This document shows, in pieces, positions 1 to 4,133 of a stretch of DNA of 14,683 nt. Position numbers and translations under genes: made by a program. Numbering within the stretch: position 1 is the stretch's first letter; every line of letters begins with the position of its first letter. The notes beneath the pieces are model-generated. The model was not told where the DNA came from. It worked only from the letters and a program-made list of their open reading frames with translations, and ran no database searches. The stretch is from Candidatus Saccharimonadales bacterium (GTDB taxonomy: Bacteria > Patescibacteriota > Saccharimonadia > Saccharimonadales > Saccharimonadaceae), in the NCBI GenBank assembly GCA_030145955.1, contig JASLCR010000044.1:1-14683 (forward strand). The letters are read 5' to 3'.

Positions 1-436
1 CCGAAAGATCGCGTATCGCCTGGCCACAGTGTCGCTGGATAAACCTGCCAGTTTTAAGATGGGATGCATGCTCCGAAACAAATCTCCAGTCAAATTTTGC
101 TTCATTATGTGCATATGAAGTCGAGATATTACCGTTGCCAATAGTAATCACTGACGTATAGAGCGGATGTTCCAGAACCCGCTGCGCATCGTCCAATGTA
201 TATGAGGGGAATATCTGCGACTCAATCCCTAAGGCCGCTAACCGGCAGGCAACAATAAACGCATCTTCCTCATATGCATTTGCTTCATCATCGTCACTTT
301 TCTCGGCACCCATTGCATGGTCAGACCAGAGTATAGCTACACAACCCTCTTCATTAGGCAGGCTATATGCGCCTACTTCATGCAGGCCATCCCATTTTCG
401 TAGTGCTCTGTTATATTGAGCTCTGTCACTCGCCAT
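1..436 (-). CDS. Hypothetical protein, N-terminal 145 residues (cut by window edge)
   Basis: An uninterrupted minus-strand frame runs from ATG at 436 off the left edge of the window, so only the N-terminal 145 residues are visible. The protein begins MASDRAQYNRALRKWDGLHE. It then alternates short hydrophobic stretches (GCVAILWSD, YTSVITIGNGN) with helical segments (EEDAFIVACRLAALGIESQIF), the pattern of an alpha/beta Rossmann-like fold. An acidic stretch (KSDDDEANAYEEDA) sits near residues 48-61. I do not recognise the family. The start is chosen because a TTGATT-16 nt-TATAAT promoter ends 8 nt upstream of the ATG and no SD is visible, which suggests a nearly leaderless mRNA. That the frame is coding is fairly secure from its length and composition; its function is unknown. 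Confidence 0.75.
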   Translation of the reverse strand, partial: MASDRAQYNRALRKWDGLHEVGAYSLPNEEGCVAILWSDHAMGAEKSDDDEANAYEEDAFIVACRLAALGIESQIFPSYTLDDAQRVLEHPLYTSVITIGNGNISTSYAHNEAKFDWRFVSEHASHLKTGRFIQRHCGQAIRDLS

Positions 437-444
437 ATTGATTT

Positions 445-472
445 ATTATAAAATTATAGTATAAAAAATCAA
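445..472 (-). promoter_or_regulatory. Promoter for the 436 gene (near-leaderless)
   Basis: On the minus strand a -35-like TTGATT (472-467) is followed after 16 nt by a perfect -10 TATAAT (450-445). Only 8 nt separate the -10 from the ATG at 436, so transcription would begin at or within a base or two of the start codon. There is no SD in that gap. Confidence 0.5.
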
Positions 473-581
473 TACCCGGCCCTGCTTCACTAGCACTATT
501 TACTTTTTCTATCAATTATCGTATAGTTTCTATTGGTCTTCGTTTTGAAGGCTAGTACATTCCAGAAAAGAGGTGATTAAT

Positions 582-683
582 GTGTGGGAAATTCCACTCA
601 CGATTCTCCTATACCAGTTGATGATTTTGGCTACAGTCCTTATCGCCAAGCTGGTATCAGGTGACTTCGACCGCAAGAAGTAA
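582..683 (+). CDS. 33-aa single-pass membrane peptide, holin-like-toxin style
   Basis: A GTG-started frame of 33 codons plus TAA. It is preceded by AGAGGTGA at 570-577, a near-perfect SD 4 nt before the GTG; that SD is the main reason for calling it. The peptide has a short N-terminus (MWEIP), one hydrophobic helix at about residues 6-25 (TILLYQLMILATVLIAKLV) and a charged tail (SGDFDRKK). Size, topology and the lysine-rich end resemble Fst/TxpA/BsrG and putative holin-like type I toxins, which depolarise membranes when antisense control fails. The resemblance is in pattern only; no antitoxin RNA was demonstrated. An ATG at 580 in another frame stops after 13 codons and is a poorer candidate. 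It could equally be a small membrane subunit or regulator. Confidence 0.5.
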   Translation: MWEIPLTILLYQLMILATVLIAKLVSGDFDRKK

Positions 684-885
684 ACACCGCTAAAGCAGTG
701 GTGCACCGAAGCGGCAAAGAATCGCCGTATTAAAGAGCGCACAAAGGCCACTATGGCCCGCACTGCGCCAAGCAGGCACACCCCAAGAGTGTGTATATTT
801 ATATAAGTCGGACCGTTAAGGCCGCCCACCCGAGCCACGTGGAAATAACTGGCTCACTTATATTTTGTGGAAGCATATAGTACTT
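684..885 (+). other. Intergenic stretch, no convincing gene
   Basis: About 200 nt between the small membrane peptide and the next gene. A weak stem (CACC...GGTG near 686-703) follows the peptide's stop but has no T-run. The frame of the 33-aa peptide stays open for 40 more codons after its TAA and is rich in Lys/Arg, but no independent SD or start supports it. AT-rich TATATT (859-864) and TATAGT (876-881) are possible -10 elements for the downstream gene, neither with a matching -35. Confidence 0.4.
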
Positions 886-1434
886 ATGGTTTACTCTCTG
901 CTCGGCAGGGAGTACAATGACACAATCATGAGAGAACTGATCACAGGTATCATGCATCAGCCAAACTTTCCAGTCGAGGATTTGTCCGAAGAAAATGCCG
1001 AGTTACTCGAACTGATGATGGCAAATCTTGAACTTCTCGTGCGCAGCCATATGGCGATAGAGCAGGTATCGTACATGTTTGTCATTAGCCACAAGAGCAT
1101 CAATACTGCCGTCAAGAACACCTTTGATGACACTCGGTCTCTTGAAGCGCTCAACTACGGCGTTACCGCCTTTGAAGCGATCACCGCCATGGTCGACGGT
1201 CATGCAATGGTGTCAGACTCTATTCCACTACACAACCAAGCCCTGCGACTCGTTCATTTCGATCCTCATGAGCTCGATGACCATATCGATCGTTCGTTGG
1301 CAGAGTTCCAAGAACAAGTCCCGCGCACGGCAGAAGTTGTCCGCGCAAGCGCCACTCGGTTTCACGGGCACCTCACATCCTACGCGCTTCTTGGCGCAGC
1401 CTTGTCGCGCAGATTTGAACGCGACGTAGCGTAA
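886..1434 (+). CDS. Hypothetical alpha-helical protein
   Basis: A 182-residue protein, unrecognised, that ends with tandem in-frame stops (TAA TAA at 1432-1437). It looks all-helical: an acidic helix near the N-terminus (PVEDLSEENAELLELMMANLELL), a central hydrophobic helix region (EALNYGVTAFEAITAMVDGHAM) and a basic C-terminus (LSRRFERDVA). His and Met are frequent. No signal peptide or catalytic motif is apparent. The start is uncertain: the frame also allows TTG at 865 and ATG at 928. I prefer ATG 886 because TTG 865 has no SD and overlaps a TATATT box, and 928 lacks a properly spaced SD. It is followed within 6 nt by a strong bidirectional terminator, so it is probably monocistronic. Function unknown. 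Confidence 0.7.
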   Translation: MVYSLLGREYNDTIMRELITGIMHQPNFPVEDLSEENAELLELMMANLELLVRSHMAIEQVSYMFVISHKSINTAVKNTFDDTRSLEALNYGVTAFEAITAMVDGHAMVSDSIPLHNQALRLVHFDPHELDDHIDRSLAEFQEQVPRTAEVVRASATRFHGHLTSYALLGAALSRRFERDVA

Positions 1435-1440
1435 TAAAAG

Positions 1441-1469
1441 AAACGCCAGCGGTAGGCACGCTGGCGTTT
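1441..1469. terminator. Bidirectional intrinsic terminator between convergent genes
   Basis: A perfect 11-bp stem pairs 1441-1451 with 1459-1469 around a 7-nt loop. The 3' arm ends in TTT for plus-strand transcripts. Read on the minus strand it is followed by a T-rich run (TTTCTTTTATTA). It lies between the stop of the 886-1434 gene and the stop of the convergent small basic peptide, so it probably serves both. Confidence 0.85.
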
Positions 1470-1476
1470 AACTATA

Positions 1477-1536
1477 CTATTTCTGTTGCTTTGGCTTTTT
1501 CACCTGACGCTTAGGCCGATTCATGCCTTTTGCCAT
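1477..1536 (-). CDS. 19-aa basic peptide, MAKG-type
   Basis: A complete minus-strand mini-gene: SD AAAGGA, spacer, ATG at 1536, 19 codons, TAG at 1477. The product is MAKGMNRPKRQVKKPKQQK, nine Lys/Arg in 19 residues and no acidic residue. Small proteins beginning MAKG-x-x-R-x-N/P-x-x-x-K-K-P-K are recurrent unannotated genes in many bacteria. The pattern RPKRQVKKPK fits that type and argues for a genuine gene despite its size. The role is unknown; the charge suggests binding to RNA, DNA or ribosomes. It has its own extended -10 promoter about 100 nt upstream and shares the 1441-1469 terminator. A CGTTTAA-GAG-TTAAACG inverted repeat (1550-1566) sits immediately before its SD and could be an operator or mRNA hairpin. 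Confidence 0.65.
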   Translation of the reverse strand: MAKGMNRPKRQVKKPKQQK

Positions 1537-1549
1537 GCAAACATCCTTT

Positions 1550-1566
1550 CGTTTAAGAGTTAAACG
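1550..1566. repeat. Inverted repeat before small basic peptide gene
   Basis: CGTTTAA and TTAAACG form a perfect 7-bp inverted repeat around GAG, 14 nt upstream of the ATG at 1536 on the minus strand. It could be an operator or an mRNA hairpin next to the SD. The half-site GTTTAA recurs in the structured RNA at 7082-7128. Confidence 0.45.
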
Positions 1567-1632
1567 ATTTCTTTGGTCGGATGAATGCTAGCTGTTCATG
1601 AAGTGTAGATAATCTCCTTTGCCTACAATAAC

Positions 1633-1641
1633 ATTATAACA
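1633..1641 (-). promoter_or_regulatory. Extended -10 promoter for the MAKG-type peptide gene
   Basis: The minus strand reads TGTTATAAT (1641-1633), a perfect TGn-TATAAT extended -10, which can work without a good -35; none is visible. The predicted leader is about 90 nt and ends with the SD of the gene at 1536. Confidence 0.5.
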
Positions 1642-1754
1642 TTTCAGTAAAGCTACTTTGCTTCAGCAGAGTGATACTTTGAGACAAGTACGGGGTTGAA
1701 TGCCAGTGGATTTCGATTGAAAACAGTGAAGCAATACTTTAGCTCTTGCTTAGA

Positions 1755-1788
1755 TGCAATTGCACTATACTCTATAAAATTATATAAT
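1755..1788 (+). promoter_or_regulatory. Promoter with palindromic operator candidate for the coiled-coil gene
   Basis: -35 TTGCAC (1760-1765), a 17-nt spacer and a perfect -10 TATAAT (1783-1788). The 10-bp palindrome TGCAATTGCA (1755-1764) overlaps the -35, a position where a dimeric repressor would block RNA polymerase. The expected start is about 1795, directly before a hairpin. Confidence 0.65.
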
Positions 1789-1795
1789 AATGTAA

Positions 1796-1815
1796 CTTAC
1801 GTCATTCGACGTAAG
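1796..1815 (+). promoter_or_regulatory. 5'-terminal mRNA hairpin
   Basis: CTTACGTC (1796-1803) pairs perfectly with GACGTAAG (1808-1815) around a 4-nt ATTC loop. Given the predicted start near 1795, this would be the extreme 5' end of the mRNA, where such stems commonly protect transcripts from decay. It could instead be an operator. Confidence 0.5.
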
Positions 1816-1847
1816 ACTTCGCTCCTTTACACAAGCAGGTGACAAAA

Positions 1848-2942
1848 ATGGCGAAAGATGCCGAACTTGACCGTCTGAAGACGGCGCAAGACCTCGCATT
1901 TCAGCGCAAGCAAGACGCCTACCAGGTACAGCAAAAAGCCTGGGAGCGTCGTTCGACTGCGCGGGATGCGATGAACCGAGCGCATGAAGCAAAGCAGCGC
2001 GCTTACCAAGAGCAGGATCGGACATGGCAGCACTATCAGAATGTCCGGAACTCGAACGGACCGCGGATCGACCACCTCAATACACAGCAGGAGAGCGCCT
2101 TCCAGAACATGAAGCGCTCCTACGACGCGGCATCCTCGGCGTACGATCGCCGGGACGGTGCTAGTGCCAGTAGCTACGCGGCCGAAGGTCGGCGCTACAA
2201 GGGGGAGGCCCAAGCGTGTGTCGTCGAGCGCCGTCGGTTGGTCGAGGAAATCCGTTCGGCTAGAGCCACACACGAAGCTACCAAGCCCGCATTCCAGCGT
2301 GCCAAGGATGACTTCAGTTCGCGCAAGCGCGCGTTCGATTCTGCCAAGGCAGAACACGAGCGTGCGCAAGCCGAATTCAAGCGTGCCAAGGCAGAATTCG
2401 ACCGTGCAGCAAAAGCGTTCAAAGACCGACTCGAGAAAGTCCGGGCCGAAAACAAACGCCACAAGGACGACAAGCGGTCGTTGGCTGAAAAAGCCGGCGT
2501 GCCATATCAGTACCGCGATAACGTCTGGGTGTCGAGAGATTCGGACGGCAACACCAACTTCTACTTCGGTGGGGTTGGTAAGCCGAATGGTCCTGGGCAC
2601 GGCCACTACGTCATGGACCGTAACGGCAAGGTGACATACAAGCGTGACCCGTACGACCCGCACGGTGCGCAGAACTTCGAGGAGAACCGTCGCGAAGACG
2701 CAACTCGTCGAATGGCCCAGATGGCGATGAACCAGTGGGCTAAGACACAGACCACACCTCGTATGACTCAGCACGAGGACTCCGAGTTTAAGGTCACCGT
2801 GAAGTCCGGATACGACAGACGACGCGACAGTATCGTGACAGATGTCCTCATCTTCGACAAGCACAACAAGCGAGAGCACTACCACCTCATCATCGATGAG
2901 AATGGAAACGAGCTGTTCTCTGAGTGGCGTGCAAATCACTAG
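1848..2942 (+). CDS. Coiled-coil protein with C-terminal GHGH-containing domain
   Basis: A 364-residue hydrophilic protein. Residues 1 to about 213 are almost pure charged helix. Within them Phe recurs with heptad spacing (F149, F156, F163, F177, F184, F191; His at 170 in the empty slot), the signature of a long coiled coil. From about residue 217 a compact domain follows with aromatic/Gly-rich strands, including FYFGGVGKPNGPGHGHYVMD with GHGHY at 250-254, then a second acidic/basic segment ending FDKHNKREHYHLIIDENGNE. I do not recognise the domain; the two GHGH histidines could bind metal or act catalytically, as in a polymorphic effector, but this is speculation. No signal peptide is present. 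The start is ATG 1848, with AGGTGA 5 nt upstream; an in-frame GTG at 1839 overlaps that SD and is unlikely. The gene is visibly GC-richer than its neighbours (33 of 60 bases at 2401-2460), suggesting a separate origin. It is monocistronic between a strong promoter and a strong terminator. Confidence 0.88.
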   Translation: MAKDAELDRLKTAQDLAFQRKQDAYQVQQKAWERRSTARDAMNRAHEAKQRAYQEQDRTWQHYQNVRNSNGPRIDHLNTQQESAFQNMKRSYDAASSAYDRRDGASASSYAAEGRRYKGEAQACVVERRRLVEEIRSARATHEATKPAFQRAKDDFSSRKRAFDSAKAEHERAQAEFKRAKAEFDRAAKAFKDRLEKVRAENKRHKDDKRSLAEKAGVPYQYRDNVWVSRDSDGNTNFYFGGVGKPNGPGHGHYVMDRNGKVTYKRDPYDPHGAQNFEENRREDATRRMAQMAMNQWAKTQTTPRMTQHEDSEFKVTVKSGYDRRRDSIVTDVLIFDKHNKREHYHLIIDENGNELFSEWRANH

Positions 2943-2957
2943 TGGAAAGGAGAACAC

Positions 2958-2983
2958 ACCCCTGGCTTTTGCCAGGGGTTTTT
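2958..2983 (+). terminator. Intrinsic terminator of the coiled-coil gene
   Basis: ACCCCTGGC (2958-2966) pairs with GCCAGGGGT (2971-2979) around a TTTT loop, with a TTTTT tail (2979-2983). It is a textbook Rho-independent terminator 15 nt after the stop codon. Confidence 0.92.
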
Positions 2984-2995
2984 CCATAGTATGAT
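2969..2995 (+). promoter_or_regulatory. Promoter for the 3002 gene, overlapping the terminator
   Basis: TTGCCA (2969-2974), a 15-nt spacer and TATGAT (2990-2995). The ATG at 3002 is only 6 nt behind the -10 and has no SD, so the mRNA would be leaderless. The -35 lies inside the preceding terminator stem. The 15-nt spacing is short, so this is moderate evidence. Confidence 0.45.
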
Positions 2996-3001
2996 AAGAC
3001 T

Positions 3002-3262
3002 ATGAATGGTATCCATCAACTCGCCAAAAAGTTATCGGAGCTGATTGCTCTTGAGGGTGAAAACACCCGTGAAGAAATAGCTGGTTATATTGTCGGTGAG
3101 CTAGTTGGCGATTACGATGGAACATACAAGGAGTTACAGGAAAAATATCCAGACCTTGAGCGAATCGCCGACCTCGCAAGCGACCTAGAGTGGTCGAATG
3201 GTTCCACTGAACAATTACAAGAGATGTGGAAGGAGTTGAAACGATTGGTGCAAGGCCTTTAG
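3002..3262 (+). CDS. Small acidic hypothetical protein
   Basis: An 86-residue helical protein that I do not recognise. It is rich in Glu, Leu and Lys: MNGIHQLAKKLSELIALEG at the N-terminus, a central EEIAGYIVGELVGDYDGTYK segment and a C-terminal amphipathic helix (EQLQEMWKELKRLVQGL). No membrane segment, signal peptide or catalytic motif is seen. ATG 3002 is the first start in the frame; no SD precedes it, but a -10-like TATGAT lies 6 nt upstream. The next gene starts 45 nt downstream on the same strand with no terminator between, so the two are probably co-transcribed. Such size and composition are common for immunity proteins and antitoxins, but nothing here proves that. Confidence 0.72.
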   Translation: MNGIHQLAKKLSELIALEGENTREEIAGYIVGELVGDYDGTYKELQEKYPDLERIADLASDLEWSNGSTEQLQEMWKELKRLVQGL

Positions 3263-3307
3263 GCTAATCAGTAAGAGAATCATACGCAATTACGGCAGGG
3301 CTATAAC

Positions 3308-3634
3308 ATGAACATAGATTTACTTGAAAACTATTATGAAACTGTCATTCTGCCTCTATACGGTGATACCTTAGACATGTCGTCTATTACCTGGAAAGAT
3401 CACGGACAGGTGGGGCCCGATTCATGGGCACATTATTTTGATGACGAAGATGGCCGGGAATACGTACTGCTTTATGAAGATTTCCCAGGTGGCGACTATC
3501 TGAATGACGATTTAACCCACGAGATCGTACCATGCGGCGACGAGACAATCGTCCGAATAACTGCGAGGCCAGAAAAAAACGTAGACAATCTCGTAGGTTA
3601 TTTTACGCTCTACGCCGAAAAAGTCACACAGTAA
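3308..3634 (+). CDS. Small acidic hypothetical protein
   Basis: A 108-residue acidic protein, unrecognised. It opens with a helix (MNIDLLENYYETVILPLYG) and continues with probable beta strands rich in aromatic and acidic residues (WAHYFDDEDGREYVLLYEDF, DETIVRITARPEKNVDN). The fold looks alpha/beta and cytosolic. A weak SD (GGCAGGG, 7 nt before the ATG) supports the start at 3308. It follows the 3002-3262 gene by 45 nt on the same strand with no terminator. Immediately after it, in a different frame, lies the 3' end of an unrelated gene, so its 3' border looks like a recombination junction. An immunity or antitoxin role is possible from size and charge only. Confidence 0.72.
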   Translation: MNIDLLENYYETVILPLYGDTLDMSSITWKDHGQVGPDSWAHYFDDEDGREYVLLYEDFPGGDYLNDDLTHEIVPCGDETIVRITARPEKNVDNLVGYFTLYAEKVTQ

Positions 3635-3644
3635 CTAAAGATAA

Positions 3645-3743
3645 GATCGAAATGACGATGGCTCCGGGATCTTTGCAATGTTTCGAGACAAATATGGGAT
3701 TGAGTGGACGGTAGAATTCGATCCGAATGAGGTAGAACAATAA
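3645..3743 (+). pseudogene. 3' remnant of a VOC/PhnB-like gene
   Basis: A frame opening after a TAA at 3642 encodes DRNDDGSGIFAMFRDKYG, then IEWTVEFDPNEVEQ and a stop. The motif G-x-F-x-D-K-[YF]-G-[IV]-x-W-x-V-x-F is the usual C-terminal strand pair of PhnB-like glyoxalase/VOC-superfamily proteins. No in-frame start with an SD yields a full domain; an internal ATG at 3678 would give only 21 residues. I read it as the surviving tail of a longer gene whose 5' part was lost or replaced by the gene ending at 3634. A genuine 21-aa peptide from ATG 3678 is the less likely alternative. Confidence 0.45.
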
Positions 3744-3752
3744 ACCCGGCCT

Positions 3753-4013
3753 TTACCAATCACGTTCAGCCTCCTTACGGTTAGACAAATGTGGTATAAT
3801 ATACTTACGTTTCGTTAACGAACAGCATGACGGCAGGTTCATGCTCGGCAGTTGAAGCGGAGGGGTGTCAATGCCTTTATTGATTAATTTCGATATAAGG
3901 TAAACGCACGTAAGGTACGTAATCCACGACGATTGCGCAACCGCCGTGACTATCATGTCATTGAGGTTGTCCACCATCAGGTTGATTACAAGGTCTACAA
4001 TTCTATTGTACAT
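3753..4013 (-). CDS. Possible 86-aa protein antisense to the RT leader
   Basis: A minus-strand frame begins at ATG 4013, preceded by AGAAAGGAG and a 4-nt spacer, one of the strongest SDs in the window. The first 46 residues are hydrophobic/amphipathic (MYNRIVDLVINLMVDN, then VAQSSWITYLTCVYLISKLI). The last 40 are polar and basic (LTKRKYIIPHLSNRKEAERD) and less protein-like. It lies wholly inside the region I propose as the structured leader of the downstream RT. Either the region encodes this small membrane-associated protein, or the SD match is chance and the sequence works as RNA on the plus strand, or both are true, as in an antisense-regulated module. I do not recognise the protein. Confidence 0.4.
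   Translation of the reverse strand: MYNRIVDLVINLMVDNLNDMIVTAVAQSSWITYLTCVYLISKLINKGIDTPPLQLPSMNLPSCCSLTKRKYIIPHLSNRKEAERDW
3792..3800 (+). promoter_or_regulatory. Extended -10 promoter of the RT leader
   Basis: TGG followed by a perfect TATAAT (3795-3800) forms an extended -10; no good -35 is visible. Transcription would start near 3807 and give an approximately 325-nt untranslated leader before the RT start codon. Confidence 0.55.
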
Positions 4014-4133
4014 CTTACTCCTTTCTAAGTTAGAAGACTAAGACACTTATTACCTGCCAGACAACTAGCACCTACGCACTAGTGGTGTACCAACACCCCA
4101 ATTATCGCGTCTTACGATAGGGGTGTTGGGTCT
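3803..4133 (+). ncRNA. Candidate structured non-coding RNA leader of the RT
   Basis: About 330 nt between a promoter and the RT start codon with no plausible plus-strand gene. It contains successive perfect stems: palindrome TTCGTTAACGAA (3811-3822); AGCATGA/TCATGCT (3824-3830 with 3839-3845); ACGTA/TACGT (3908-3912 with 3916-3920); CACG..CG/CG..CGTG (3925-3948); palindrome CACTAGTG (4077-4084); and the long hairpin 4090-4129. CGGCAG occurs in the second hairpin loop and again just after it. DRT2, DRT9 and several other UG-type RTs are known to use an upstream ncRNA as template or cofactor, so this position is where one is expected. The exact ends are inferred, and the antisense frame 3753-4013 competes as an explanation. 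Confidence 0.45.
4090..4129 (+). promoter_or_regulatory. Long hairpin directly before the RT start codon
   Basis: CCAACACCCC (4090-4099) pairs perfectly with GGGGTGTTGG (4120-4129). Inside it TATCG (4103-4107) pairs with CGATA (4115-4119) around a 7-nt loop, leaving a 3-nt bulge. The only SD-like sequence before ATG 4134, AGGGGTG, is buried in the 3' arm. The element could repress RT translation or be the RT-binding stem of the leader RNA. It lacks a T-run, so it is not a terminator. Confidence 0.7.

Larger units (their letters stand above)
1537..1847. other. Divergent control region, about 310 nt
   Basis: No gene was found in either strand. It holds, left to right: the inverted repeat 1550-1566; an extended -10 for the minus-strand peptide (1633-1641); loosely repeated sequence around CAGTAAAGCTACTTTG (about 1645-1660) and CAGTGAAGCAATACTTT (about 1723-1740); and the plus-strand promoter with palindrome and 5' hairpin listed separately. 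Confidence 0.5.

Noticed and set aside
530..838. 102-codon minus-strand frame opposite the small membrane peptide
   Set aside because: It starts at GTG without an SD, has no family resemblance and is explained as the mirror of the plus-strand sequence.
1827..2987. 386-codon minus-strand frame opposite the coiled-coil gene
   Set aside because: Its first codons are the reverse complement of the terminator stem, it has no SD, and the plus-strand gene has promoter, SD, heptad pattern and terminator. It arises from GC-rich third positions.
3532..3714. Plus-strand frame spanning the end of the 3308 gene
   Set aside because: It lies in another frame of the 3308-3634 gene and then of the VOC remnant, with no SD and no protein-like pattern.
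3635..3777. Minus-strand TAAGGAGG followed 6 nt later by GTG and a 42-codon frame
   Set aside because: The SD match is perfect, but the peptide is low in structure-forming residues and lies opposite the VOC remnant. Probably chance; worth only a note.
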